NCBI RefSeq assembly: GCF_910592395.1
Contig: NC_088308.1
Coordinates: 22,647,501 to 22,707,500, forward strand
Direction: 5' to 3'
DNA length: 60,000 nucleotides
Origin: Lineus longissimus
Taxonomy: Eukaryota > Nemertea > Pilidiophora > Heteronemertea > Lineidae
Shown here: positions 1 to 13,700 of the stretch, piece after piece
How the letters are laid out: every line of letters begins with the position of its first letter
How positions within the stretch are numbered: the first letter of the stretch is position 1
The notes under the pieces: generated by a model
Told to the model about the DNA's origin: nothing
What the model saw: only the letters and a program-made list of their open reading frames with translations
Databases searched by the model: none
Made by a program: the position numbers and the translations under genes

Positions 1-1043
1 GTACAAGCCAGCCACTAAATCTCCATAATATTTCACCAATAGATCCCTAAACGACCGAAAACCGGCCTTAGTCTCATTTCTTAAGTAGAGTTGGCGATGG
101 TGTCGCTCGAATAGGTACGTACTGGTGGGCGGTTATGGCCAGCTAGGGATATATAGATGAAAATCAGTGGCCAGACACCAGCCGGTAAGGATCTAAACGG
201 TTAAAAAACATTTACACTGCAATGCATGTAAACGTACATGTAGGCCAACATTGAAGAACCCAATATGTCGGAGGCCAATCATGAAGAAGACGCACAACAA
301 AAACCATTCCACCGGCTGCTATACACCATACACCATACATCATACATCATAATTTTTCTTTTTCCATTGAACAAAATACATGTGCAATTAAATTCCTGTA
401 AAATTATACTTTCCATTTACATGTTTACACTCATTGGTTTTGGTTAAATACACTATTTTACATTGCAATATACATGCACATGTTAGGCCCACGTATGCCC
501 AGGAGGGAAACAAAATCAAGCAAAGCTGGCTGCATCAATCAATGGATTGCCAGATTTTTACCTAGTCGTGTCTTTACATCAGAAAGCATGTTACATGTAA
601 GACCAGCAAAATCTAGTTTTGAAAAATTAAATCTATTCCATTGGACATATACATGTACATACTGTAGCAGTTAAAGGTTATGAATTGGCGGCTAGAGACC
701 TTCAGTGATGCTAGTGGCCACCAAGGAGAATCACAAAGACTCATACCGACAAAAGACAGACGCAACCCAGGACCCGAGCAGGAAACACCTACAGCCATCT
801 CACAGCCAATATCGCCCAAAGACATTGCAAAGAAGCCTGGCACCACAGGAATACAGGCACAGAAAGAGGTAATCTCTTTCAGTATCAAGTTTACGCACCC
901 GTATGATATACCGGAATTTGAGAAGTGACTATGTCAAATACACGTACAATTGATATGGAGAAATATTTTGATTTGCTGAAACTCACTAATGATGACATCA
1001 AATTAGTTTCCACAAACACTGATCCTCTCATCAAGTTTTCTTG
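1..1043. other. Flank downstream of UBE4A
   Basis: No gene recognised. A run of CATACACCATACATCATA lies near 326-350. A plus-strand frame at 671-867 with a possible acceptor and donor has a coding-like composition but no similarity I can name. Confidence 0.4.
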
Positions 1044-1208
1044 TACAGTAGAACCTCTATCAAAGACACCCTCTGGACTGACAAGTGGTGTTCTTTCCAA
1101 AAGAGAGCTATCCTGATTAGATAGGTCAAATTCAATGGAAACAACCACTTTGGGACCAAAACTAGTGTCCCTACTAGAGAGGTGTCCGCTAAGGGAGGTT
1201 CCACTGTA
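1044..1208. mobile_element. 165-bp MITE-like element with TACAGTAGAACCTC termini (family A, full copy)
   Basis: The left end TACAGTAGAACCTCT and right end GAGGTTCCACTGTA are inverted repeats of each other with one mismatch. Internal inverted GACACC and GGTGTCC blocks extend the symmetry. Related copies lie at 3503, 26504, 31793 and 39948, so this is a dispersed family. It sits 40 bp downstream of the UBE4A stop, so it probably lies in the 3' UTR or immediate flank. Confidence 0.7.
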
Positions 1209-1247
1209 CTTTAAAACAAGTCTACAGAAATGTCTGGATTAATGCTG

Positions 1248-1740
1248 TCATGATTTCTCTGCCTTCATCTCAACAAGCCAACTCCTAATCCTCTCCTTCA
1301 GGTCATCCTGAGGTAGGACCATGTCCATGGTCAGAGGATCTCGGTTGAAGGGGTCAAACTGATCGCTGAAAATAACAAAGAAATTTTGAAAATTGGAGTT
1401 TTGCTTTAAAAGGTATCATGCAATACAAGAAGTAAGTAATGGGTTTGGAGAAAGATGGTGTACCCCTGTGCTTGAAACTTAAAATCCTTGTAAACAGGTC
1501 CAAGTGGTGAGTTCGCTGAGAATCAAACCACAATCTCTTCATCACAAAGCGATGCTTTTTCAATTGCTCCAATATTTCTTTCCCTTACCTGAGAATATGC
1601 CTCGCTATGGTTGATCTGTCAACAATCTGTTTTGATGACGGTAACATTACAGGATCTTTCATCAGCGAGCCCATGATCGGGTCCAAGAACTCTTCTGGCG
1701 CATCATACACATCCTCCTCAGCCTGCTCTTCCGCAAATGC
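1248..1740 (-). CDS. UBE4A: UBE4A last two coding exons: C-terminal U-box
   Basis: Exons 1740-1589 and 1365-1248 encode residues 958-1046, starting [20 protein letters not shown]. The U-box (about 970-1042) shows [28 protein letters not shown] and [11 protein letters not shown], the usual U-box core that folds like a RING without zinc ligands and binds the E2. The exon junction falls inside the box, between the first two bases and the last base of a Ser codon (AG|C). The reading frame ends in a TGA at 1248-1250, after the peptide VEMKAEKS. Nothing looks degenerate: the hydrophobic E2-contact positions and the DPF and PLT turns are present, so I expect an active ligase. Confidence 0.96.
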
Positions 1741-4700
1741 CTTGAAATATTAAACAGTGATCTTTATATCAAATCATATCAACCAAATAAGCAGAACCAA
1801 GTACCTTTACCCTTTGCTAGCTGAGGGTTTTAGCAGTGTACTGTACCCCTCGCCTGCACCCCGTAAACACTGTGTGCCCTGGACCACAACTTGGCTTCAT
1901 AATAGGATGTGTGAAATCAGCAAAAATCAGAATGCAATTTTTTGGTGAAACAGAGTATAGGTAGGCACTCAGGACTAGCACTCACATTTTGCAATCTCTG
2001 CCAGCTCTGTGCCCATTCTTTCACTAAGGTGGAAAGAAGTAACTCGGTCAATTGTCCTGCTCAAGGACACCGAGATTAAACAGTGGTGGTCTTTCTGAGA
2101 GTCAAACCCCAGCAGATATCAAGCTCACACCCACCTGAACTTTTTTTGCAAGTCTATCGAGTTCCTCCACCATGTAGACAGGGCTCCTAATCCTGTTCAA
2201 CACATCACGAGCTTGTACAAACAGTTCAGGGGAATACGATCGTCCATCTCTCGACACGGCTTGGCAGAATTTGTCGTCTTTGCCGAGATTCAGGTAGATC
2301 TTGCAGATATTCGAAACGAGTTCCTGAGGCTTGAATTCAAGTTCGTCTAGATTATTTACTTTGAAGTTTTTCCTCTTTGGACCAACCAGATGCAGCAGGA
2401 AGTAGTTGAGCATGGCCGCAACCCTATCCACCATCACATGATGCGTCCAAATCGTCTTGATGTTCCCTGTCATCATCTCGATGGTGTGGACCGTATCGTT
2501 CCCCATCGAATTATGGTAGCGACACAACATTTCAAGATGGCGGTAATTCATGTCTCGTTCTTGGCGCTGGTCGGCTGGTAACGCATTCCACTCACCTCGT
2601 TCCTTCTCATCTTGCTGGTCTTTGATTTGTGTCAGATACTGGAAAAAAGACAAAGCGACTTTACCTCACTGATGTAGTCTCCAAGCCAATAACCCTAAGT
2701 GCAACCCAACCGGAGTGGCTCACAATGGAAAATGCCAAAGAAGAACTTACACTTAGAGCCTCATCAAGCAGGAATATGGCATCATTGACTAGAATGTTGA
2801 TGAATCGTAGAAACAATGGAGGGTTAATGGCATCCATCACTCCTTCTGCCTTCTGAGCTAATCTCTGAAAAAGAAGGAAAGTTAGATATAGTTTGAAGAG
2901 AAAAATGACAATTTGTGTGAAATATTTTGTGAAATACATGCAGACTGTGAGGATTTGGGGGCGGGGGATAGGAATAATGCTTACCTGTATCACGGACTTG
3001 TGAATGTCTATACCCCACATGTGTTCGAGCACCATGTACATAGGATGTCTGTAGTTGAATTTCTGCTCAAACTCCACGCTCTGTCCGGTCATTTCTATGC
3101 TGACAAACACATGTAGAAGTGTCCTCGCTAATTCCTCAATGTGAGGATGATTCAGGAATATCTGCTCTCGTCGGAAGCTGCAAGAAAATCATTCAAATAG
3201 TTAATCTGTTTTGTACTTTTGTACTCAGTGTTAAATTTTTGTAAGTTGACCTCAGTGCCCAGAATCGTATCTGAAAACTTTGAAAGTGGCGACAAAAGCA
3301 TGTCAAAACCTAGATTGCCCTTACTTGGACAGGCCAATGTTTCCATCATCCTTATGAGGTGTGAACGCTTCCAGTGCTTCAGCCAGACGCGCTCGCAGAT
3401 GTGGGTTCTTCATACGTTCAGGACTTCCCATAAAGACCAAGATCATCGTGAACAGATCTTCGAGACTATCGCCCATCAGCTGAAAGAAGCAACACACTTG
3501 AATACAGTAGAACCTATGTTAGTGGACACCTCAATAGCAGGAACATGTGGGACAGTGATGTTGCTCAAAAGGGTCATTTCTACACAATATGACATTATTT
3601 GCAAGGTCCCTTGTAGGATATAACTGCAAAATTAGCTGTTGTTCAATGTGTTGGCGTGCCGCCAATTAAAATAAACTTCGATAAAACGATGTGGACTGTG
3701 AGAAACAACACTGATGGCTAACATCTGTCGTCTCTTCTTCCATACCATAAATAGACATTATATTAACTACCTCGAAGTTTTCGTCCTTAAATCTTCGCAG
3801 GAATATCATATAGTCTATCACATTGTTGATAACAAACTCTGGCAGACACGTCAAGCAGGGCGGAACCTCCTCGCACAACGGGAATGAAATTGGCAGCAGC
3901 TGAGATCTATCTTTGTGGGATGCGGCATGGCTCAAGAACTTTGCCGTGGACGTCTGGAGGAGACCCATCATTTCCAGCATACGTGGCTCCGTCAGGGCGG
4001 CTTTTAAACACAAGTAGAAGGTCATGCCTGCAAAACGGAACAGGGAATAGATTAGTTTTATAAGGGCAGAAAATATGGGTTTAGTATTGAGGACGATATA
4101 AAGAGTGTTATTGCAACATGCGATAGCATCATTTCCAACCATACTACGGCACAGCCCATATGATGTCTGATCTGTCCTTAAAATGTAAGAGCATTCGGGC
4201 CAATGGTTAAATTCATACAATAAAAATGGATGTATCTTGTCCTGACGTTAGTAGCTAGCTGTATTCACCTCGATCCATCCTCTCCCTGACCCTCTGGCCA
4301 GGCTCCAAATCCGTCGCACCCTGTAACTGAATATCACGGAACAGCCGCTGCATCCGATGCAACTCGGAACTCAAGCGGACAAACTTCTCGTTCACGACAT
4401 GGAACCCCAAATTCAAGCAGCGATGCGTGATGAAGAAGCACTCGGTGATGAAGTTAAATGAGGCATCATCCAGGGCTACCCTCTCTCCCTCCACAGCAGG
4501 GATGAGGCACGTCTCCTCAACCAATCCTGAAATTGGATATCAATATCTTTACAGTGGTAATTATAGTTTAGTTATAATCAGCCTATACAATACTGACATC
4601 TCTTAAGGACATGCAGGTTGCGTTCTCAAAACCTACCTCGCATATGAACATTCCTTGCCCTCCCCTCTTGTGTATCTATCACATTCGTAATGGTGTATTC

Positions 4701-7700
4701 AGGACTAACGGTCATCAGCTTTCTGGCATTCTCAGGGGCACAGAATGGTTGGCACAGCCTCAACAGGACAGCACAGAGGTTCATGAAGAAGCCATCGCTA
4801 CAGTTCATCTGGTTGTAAATCTGAGGCATCTGGCTCGACCACAGTTTGGCTCGCCCTAAAATAAAACATGATTAAAAAAATTGAGTCAGAAGTTCACAGC
4901 AAATTGAAATAGGTGCTTGTCACCACATAAGCTGATTAGAACAATTTTGCCTTCAATTATTTTACAAACAGGATCCAATGCGGGCCCTATTGCATGGTTG
5001 AGCCAGCAGTTATGAGGCTTCTCATTTGAAAATGGATCCAATATGTACTGCATGTACTTGCACAAATGAACGGAAGTGACCTTTTAAACACACATCTTTG
5101 CCCAAAATAGGCCACAAAAGATTTACAGGTTTACAGTACGAGAAAGAAGAAGTCTTACCAGCATTTGCATGAATGCAGTTGCCGAGCCACTCCAACATGA
5201 GGTGTTTACTGTCGCCCTTTGTTGACAGCAGGCTGTAGATGATCACGTAGAGCTTCTCATTCAACAGAGCCAGGCGCTGGAACGAGAATATAAGAATGAA
5301 ATTTAACAGGAAGCCAGAGAAGACTCGCCTACAATTTCTAAACCATTCAACGGACCTCTGATGGTTCAGAATGCCTGATGAAGAAGCCAGTATAGACCTA
5401 CCTCCCAGATCCTTGCCTCCAGGGCATTGTGTTCCTGTGCCGGTTGAGCAGACGGCTTATCAAAGAATTCATACGGTCCCGCCTCATTCTTGACAATACA
5501 ACTCAGTGACAGTAAAGAACCTAGAAGAGTTGTCTCAAAGGATTTGGCATTTTTTATATCCGTCACCTTGCTGTACTCTAAGAAAGCCTGAAATGAAGAC
5601 AATAAAGCTATATATTTATTTATGTCAAAACAAATTGCAACATGCTTCTTCTTCGCCATACTTTGTCCGATTCTGGCAAAGTAAGTATTTATAGATACTT
5701 TGGACTTTGAAGTTTCAGATGTAATATAACGTTTTGTTCAACTATATTTGTGCAAAATCACCCAAAATCAGATTGCCAATTTTTCGTACTTACCTCAGAC
5801 AAACAAGGAATTTTACTCCCCACAATGAATGTTACAGTATTCATTACATTATGTAACTCCACGTGAAAAATCGTTGGCTCTTTTGTGATCTTCCGTTTCA
5901 GATCATCCAAGATGGGCTGGATAACACCAAAGATGGGCCCATCCTCCTTACGAGCTTCCACTTCAACAAGGACTGATATGAGGAAATCTCGCATGATTAA
6001 ATCCTCTGAAAGGACCAAAATTTAAATCAAAGCATCAGAAAATTTGATAGATTTTTTGTATCATACCGAGGTGATGGCCAATGATGATGAAGTCTGACGG
6101 TCTGACGTCACAACGAAATAAGGTGCTTTGTATAGGCATTTTAGGTTGTGAATGCGTGCGTACCCGGTTAGACGCCAGTATGGCCGGTGCGCTCCGTCTT
6201 CGGTCAGGTTTTATATCGGAGTTTCCGTCTCCTAGTCTGGTTGCCATAACCCGGCTGAAGAGCCCAGACTACCAAGTTACCCCTAGGCGACCAGTCACAT
6301 GAGTGTCTAGTTACCTGGGAGACATAGTTTCCGCTAGGCAATGCTAGGGGAAAACTAGTCGGCCGTTGACCCTATGACGAGCTCATCCGCCCTGAGTGAC
6401 TAGTAACCTTGATTTCTAGTCACCCACCTGAGACAGGTGGCACTGAATTACAGGGCTACCAGTGGCAGGTAGCCAGCCTGACCTGACCTGGGATGATGAA
6501 GTGTATGTTCATAATTTTTATCCTGGACAACATTCTGAATCTGAGGTAAGAGGGTTCAGCTTACCTGCACTTTCCAAGATTAAGCTTGCAAGCTGCTGAA
6601 TTGGTTCCTGTCCGAAATATATTTCGGGCTGCTGGAGACAGGTCCGGGAATTAAGGAGGATAATCTCTCTGCATTTGGATATATTTTCTTGGGAGGCCTG
6701 CAATGACACCGAGAAATTCAAAGTAATTACGGATAGTGCATCATTTAACCAAAAATGTTTTGTGATGCCAATAGTGTCTGCAGTTTAAATGTAGCCATTC
6801 TCAGATAACTGCTTCACTTCAGTATTCTGATGGCTACAATTAAGCTATTGCTTCACTAATCCAATTTGCAACTGAACAACATGTTTATAGAGATGGTCTA
6901 TCAAATGGATAACTATTGTCTGCCAGTGTATGATAGCTAACTTTTATGTCTTCAACATTGAGGCCCTAGGAATGTCAACCTATTGAGAGACATTGCTAAA
7001 AGTCATCTCTTTCTTTTGATTATCACTCAGCCCGGTATTCACAGGTTGTCAAGAGAATTGTAAGGTATCTTGGTGGAGAGGCAAACCTGGCCATTGAAAG
7101 CGGTACTGTAAACCACCAAATTTTCGACTTATATTTTTGCAAAATTTGCAGATAACATTTGCATGGCCGAATGTCATGTCAGCCACACGTCTGCGGCAGC
7201 CACTCCTTATATAATTTTTTTTGGCGGAGGAATGTCATCAGCTAGGAATATTGCACCAAATAATTGCATTTATTGGAAACCTTTGTCTGGGGGTTTTATG
7301 CTGAGTGATTGCCATGGTAACTAATCCTTGGACAGGGTAGCCGAGATTGTTAGCAATAATAACAGCGCTTTGAAAAGTGTGCCAACGGCTTGTGATAGAC
7401 CATGTTATTTCATGGGACGAGCTCTCACAATTCGCAAAATGTGTCTCTATATCGGTTATTTTTTGTCCAAATTCGTAAATTTTGACCCTCCCTGTTTTGG
7501 CCTTTATTACACAGCAATTGAAATTTAGGCATGATGTTTTCCTATAAATAAACATTGGGCTACATGCAGTGTGCGGAAATATGATTTGTAATCCAAACGA
7601 TAAGGCGCCGCACATCAGAGAAGCAATCAGCAGCTGCATTGATTTTATCTTTTGAAGTGTGCACGATATCATCACAGGAATAATCATCAAAAATGACTAT

Positions 7701-10700
7701 ATCATAGCATCGGCCGAAAATAGCAATGACAAGGAAAACAATTACGGCATCTCTGATCTATTTCACTGATGATGTCAGTCAATAACGACGTTGCTGTCAT
7801 GGTGTTGGGAAACAGAAGGGATTATACTAGAGGCTTGAATTAGACTAAGAATTTCTGGCACTTTATGTCAATACTGGAGCCAAGCTGTACTGTCAAAAAT
7901 TACACTTTTTGAAAATTTTCTGCCAAAATCACGGTAAATTTTTAATTTGTTTGTGTCTCCTTGGGGTACGTCGGCCCCCTTACTAGCTATGCCTCTGCAG
8001 GTACAGCATTCAGACACACTTTAGGATCTCACTGACATCACCGAATGACTCCTGCCAAGCAGCCGTGTCGCTACATAAATCAGTTCGGTGTGAATCATCA
8101 TGACACAGGAGACTAATAATCTCGCTTTACCATAGGAATAATGAAGTCAGCGCTACATCTAAATCTATCATTTGCCATGTAGAACCTCTTATTCAAGTAA
8201 TGAATCTTACCTCAGGTAATTTTTTTCAAATGTGGAGATCACTGAATTCTGGGCAACACCATTCATGCATGTTAGTGCCCAACTATCATTGATAAGGTCA
8301 AAATGGGTGAAAATATAGAAAATATCTCTGAATTTGATGGAAATACAGAAACATAGGAAATATCCCAACCTTACCACCAAAATAAGGGAAATAAATGAAT
8401 GGTTGACCCCTGTGATGAGCTACACATACCCAAACTATTTGTGACACAGAAGCAAAGGAATTCTACTTTAATAACTGGATCGTAACAAGAAATGATATTT
8501 GGTCAAAGTATCCTAAACCACTTGTTTTTTGTTTATCTTTCTCAAGCTACACGTTGTACCATGAGGTTTTCCCAGAACTGGCCTTCAACCATCAATCATA
8601 ACCGACAACATCGCATCTACTCCATCAGCATAACCGTATTCCCGTTAGCTCAAACAAGTCGGACAGTTTCTTGGAACTACATGTAACTCCATTTGATGAA
8701 GTGCCATGTATCCTGACAGCAGTTGCATTTACAAATATGGGAGATTGCCCTAATGTGGAAGACATTGCCATAAATTGTTTTCTATGAGTGTCTGGAGAGC
8801 TAAGTATCAGGAAAAGTGGTCACAGCAGTCAAAATATTGCCGGGATGTACCTTTCGTCAAGGTTGGCCACGAGCGCCCTTGTTTTGAAGTGTCAAGCAAA
8901 CAATGTGCAATAAACATATTTACAAATAAAATATTTTGACCATGGTGCCATGAACTGTTTCCAAGAACTGTCAGGATCAGTGATCAGCGTATGATCCAAG
9001 AAGAAAGACTGGACTCCTCATTGACCAATCTAAAGCTTCCTACACAGGAAGATTTATCACAAATTTCGACGACGTTTTGTCGCAATGACATTTCTGATTA
9101 GCCTAATTTTACAATGACACAGTTCTTTAAGCTAAACACTTCTCTTGTCTTCTTTGAAGCCTTTTTTCTCTAATATGGCGACGGCTAGGATGATCTCATT
9201 TGTCTGTGTACTGATCCGGTTAATGTACATTTCCCTGTGTAAATGTACATGCAAAGATAGCATGAGATGGATGCGGTCTTTGATCAAATGCCTAAGCCTT
9301 TTCCCAATACTGATGATTTTTAGATGAGCCAGCTTTGAAGAAAAAAGTTATTGAAAATTGATATTTTACAATTTAGTTCCTTCCATCAATGAGCTTAAAT
9401 AAAATCATAAATATTCCATCAAACAATTCATTCTGTTGGGAGTGTCTTCGATATAGATGATAAAACTGTTTTATAACTATTTCCACAGAAACACAGTGCC
9501 TCCAGGTCACATTACATGGATTGAGTCGGAAACTTATACAGAAATTCAGCTGACAAATTTAGTGGAGAAATGATGCCATTACTGCTTCGGAGAGGTAACC
9601 TCCCAGAAATTGAGTGTTGAGCGGAAACATGGTTAATACTGCATTAAAGCACTTCAATTTGGTTCTTGTGCGAAAAAAAGATAAGCTATATTCAAATACT
9701 GCCAATTGCTTTTAGATGGTAAAGTTCCAGGAAATTCGTCAAGTGGTTGATCCGATAAATAGCACAGAAGTTGCCGCACCGAGGTAGATTGAATCTCGTC
9801 AACACTGAAAGGCAGAAACGATGAGTCATCACCGACCCTGGGGCCGACATTCTCCTTCATTGATTTTTCAAAGAACATCTCAACTTCGCTCAAAACAACG
9901 CGTCTCACCGTCGAACCAACTCGCGTCGATTGGACAAGGGAAATGCTAATCAAAATGATTATCGGCATTGCCAACAGGTGGCTCTTTGCAGTATTTCTGA
10001 GCTGAGTGCTCGGTTGGTGGCAGGTTTTGGGAATAAGCTTGATATTGAGGAGTTGAATGAACTCTGTATGGAAGTTTAATAAACACAAGGAGACATTAGC
10101 CAAAAGATACAGCATAGTTTTGCCGACTGTCTTCATCAGAGGAAAATCAAGGATTCTGTTGAATGGATAAAAGTTTATAGGAAGTTTTGAGCAAGAAAAG
10201 AGGCTCCAATAAACAAATGAACAAAACTATTATCGGTGGTGTCAATTAAAGTGCGATGGAATAGGATCACATGGAAAGTGAATATAAAAACAACAGCATC
10301 TGAATTTGTTTGGATTAAAGCTGGAAGGAAATTCTAATGAACTGGATGCAGTGAATACACTTTGATGCTACCTTCAGGAACAGATGGAACATGACAGTGA
10401 CCATTGGTAGGTAATAATTTCAATTTCAGATTTCCAGATGCACCATCCTCTGAAGCTTGCAGAACCATCAACTCCAGCATCCAGAGGAGAACTCCTCTTG
10501 CTGCCAGAGTTGGCCGATGATCTTGGTGAGCACACACCTGCACAGATCAGGTTGTCTGCGGCATCTTTTGCCCCCACTTTAACTCATCCTTGTCCAAGTT
10601 AGCCTGATTAGTTGACCCCAAAAAACCAGCTGATTGGCAATAGTCTTGCAGCCACCTCCTAGACTGGCTGAATCGGTAGCACAACAGGCTGGAGACCAGA

Positions 10701-13700
10701 ATCGAATCAGCCTGACTTCTTACCACCAGTGGAGGTCATCAGCCATCTCCCTACTTCAGTGACCACATCACACTGGGCACTTTTCTGGCATTCAGGCACA
10801 GGAGGCAAAAAAGTTCTCTTGTTCCTTGGTCAGTGAAATATTTTTCTATTGAACATAACATCATATGACTGGCTATCTACAGGAGGAGCGGCAAGAATGT
10901 CCAATAGGGGATCAGAGGTAACCGTCTCGATGTCCAGTCATAAAGTTGGTCCGCCCTGATGAGCAAGGTCAATACTCCTTGACCTAAGACACAAAAAACA
11001 GATCTCACCAAACACTCACTACAATGAACATATACCATGCCCCCAGCAGCAGGATCATGACCAGAATATAAGACCTGTCATTTCCATGTTCCAATAGTAA
11101 CATGAATATGGCCTCAGACAGAATAGATGTCTGGGGAATTGGCCAACGCCACCTCATTGCTTGATAAGTTTCGTTGATGATTCACGGCGGCATTAGCAGA
11201 TTTCAGACGCTTAACCTATAATTCTGTTCCGACTGGAAAAAATGGCCAGAGCTTACAAGGTGTGGACTGGGAGGGAGTTGAAATCAGGTGCTGGGTGCTT
11301 GCATACTTTATTGACAGCACCCAAGCCCATCCTATGTTTTGCCAGACACTATTCAGTTGTTCCGATGACCTCAACAACCACAAATGGTAAAAAGATCAAC
11401 ACCGCTGAATCACCAACCTAGACATCACCCGGAGTTGGTGAAATCCATGCGTACGATGTGTGTGGATCAATATATACCAACATCTTACTTTCTCGTGGTG
11501 AATCACGGCAAGCCAAATCCAGCATCAGGTTCCCACTGTACCTGCGGCTCAATCAATTATTAGTGTCACATTAGAAACATTTGCATGCGCCCCAGAACTT
11601 TTGATGAGCTTTTATATTCACTTAATAATTTATTTATTGTCACTTTGGATTAGCCTCGTAGAAAAGCATGGCCATTAGCAGTTAGATTTGATCAAGACGA
11701 ATGAGAGACATCAAACTGTCAATGCCATCAAGTTCCGTCTCAGCTGACATTTGTAAGCAGCAGCTAAATGTATTCGACCCATCAAATCTATGAAAGTGTT
11801 TGACCTATCAAATCTATGAAAGTGATGATCAGAGAAATTGCTGGTCAATCTTCAGATTGGCGGCATCAGCTCTTCACTTTATCAGAGTAGGTTGCTCCTC
11901 TAAGGATACAACCACTTGTTGATGAGATGAAGAAGCCAAATCAATATTTGGTGATCATTACTTGCTGATCACGGTTCTATGGCATGTTGATGCTTATTGG
12001 TGATCTGCTGCGGCTCGAAACCAATCCATCAATCCTACAAACAATGCTGTATAACCTTTGTTGACCATTGTAACGGTTAATTTGTTCCGGACCATAGCCA
12101 AATCAGTGCGGACAGAATCTCGTATTGATCGATATGATGGACAGGTGTTACGAGAGATGTAATCATCAGATGGCTATTGGGACGAGGTAATCGATTTATA
12201 TCCCAATCATCCGATATGCATCTGTATAAGTTGGAGAAAGATGCAACCAATTTATCAAGACATACACTCCTGTGTTCTCCCCGGGCCCTATTGCAAGGTA
12301 GCCAGAAGTAACGCTGAGATCAAGGCTCTGAATGACATATGCACTCTCGGTAGACATTTATGTGTTGGTGATACCATGAATACATTACCCATTTGATTTA
12401 CATGGTCCCGGAGAAGGTAACGACATGAACAGAATCATAATCATCCGACGTCTGCCTTTGTAGTTTGCCCAACAATCACATATCTCATCAGAGACTATGA
12501 ATACAGGCTGGCCCGATTTGGGCATTACAGTTTCCGGCCTTGTCTGGGGATCTATTGCATTCTTTTGTGTTGGTTAGCCGCCGTTGAAGAAGATGTCTCT
12601 TCTTGGGACTATTGACAGGGCTAACGAAAATTGATTGCCCTGGTTCAGCCATGATATTTTTTATGACCTATTTCACATTCAAGCATCAATCATTTTTGTT
12701 GTGTGCATTTTCACCTTGAGAATATATCATTTCTCTTCCCTTATGACAGAAGCCAGTATCCAATTTTCTCCCGAAGCTTAAGCTTAACCAAGAAGACAGA
12801 TCATGGTTGATATCGCACTTGACTCAAAAAGACTTGATCATGAATATCTAGACCAGAATTCTAAAACATCTTGGTAAACCATACATCAATTGGGGCCCTG
12901 GGCACACTGTCAGAGGAAGGAAATAATTCCTACCTTCTGACAACGGATAACAGATATTTTTGCACTTCTCAGAAATCACCAACGAAATTGCTGAGACATA
13001 AAATCCAGGCTGTTTTATTCATCAGCGGCTGGTGAATCTATTATGGTAGCTAACAATTCTTACAAGATAGCTCCTCACAGAAGGTTTATCGCCTTTAACA
13101 TGTCATGAGACTGCCAGACTGGCAAAAACAGCATATTGTCGACATGGAATATCTCAGAGCCGATTATTCTTTCACCTTTTGGGTTGAACTCATAAGAATT
13201 CTTAGCAGCACAAGATTCCAACACTTCCTCTGGTTAATAGCTCTAGAACATTATGTCACTATGGTGACCAAAATGGAAAAACTCCCTCTGTAAGCATTTG
13301 GAGAGAAGGATTATTCCAGTCACACGCAGACCTAATTTACCAATGAGGCAGCTTAAAACTAGTTGGACCAGATTTTGCTGATGCTGACACACATCGCCCA
13401 AGTTCAACCCCAAGGAAATTGACATTTATCTCCAAAGCCTGTTTAGAAATAATGGACTGCCAGTAAATCTTCCACCCATGGGAAGAAAACTTCACCTCCT
13501 CTTCAAAAATTTCAATCTTCATAATGGGATTACTGAAATTGGCTTTGGGCAGTCAGGGGATCGCAATCCTTGTTGGGTCGGGTCTTGTAGGCTCAGCGAC
13601 ATCAAACAGAGTTATAATCTGTAACAATTGGGAGACATGACAATGATGATTTTCACTGTGATAAGCTGATTTCTACATGGATTCCTAATACTAACAAGAA

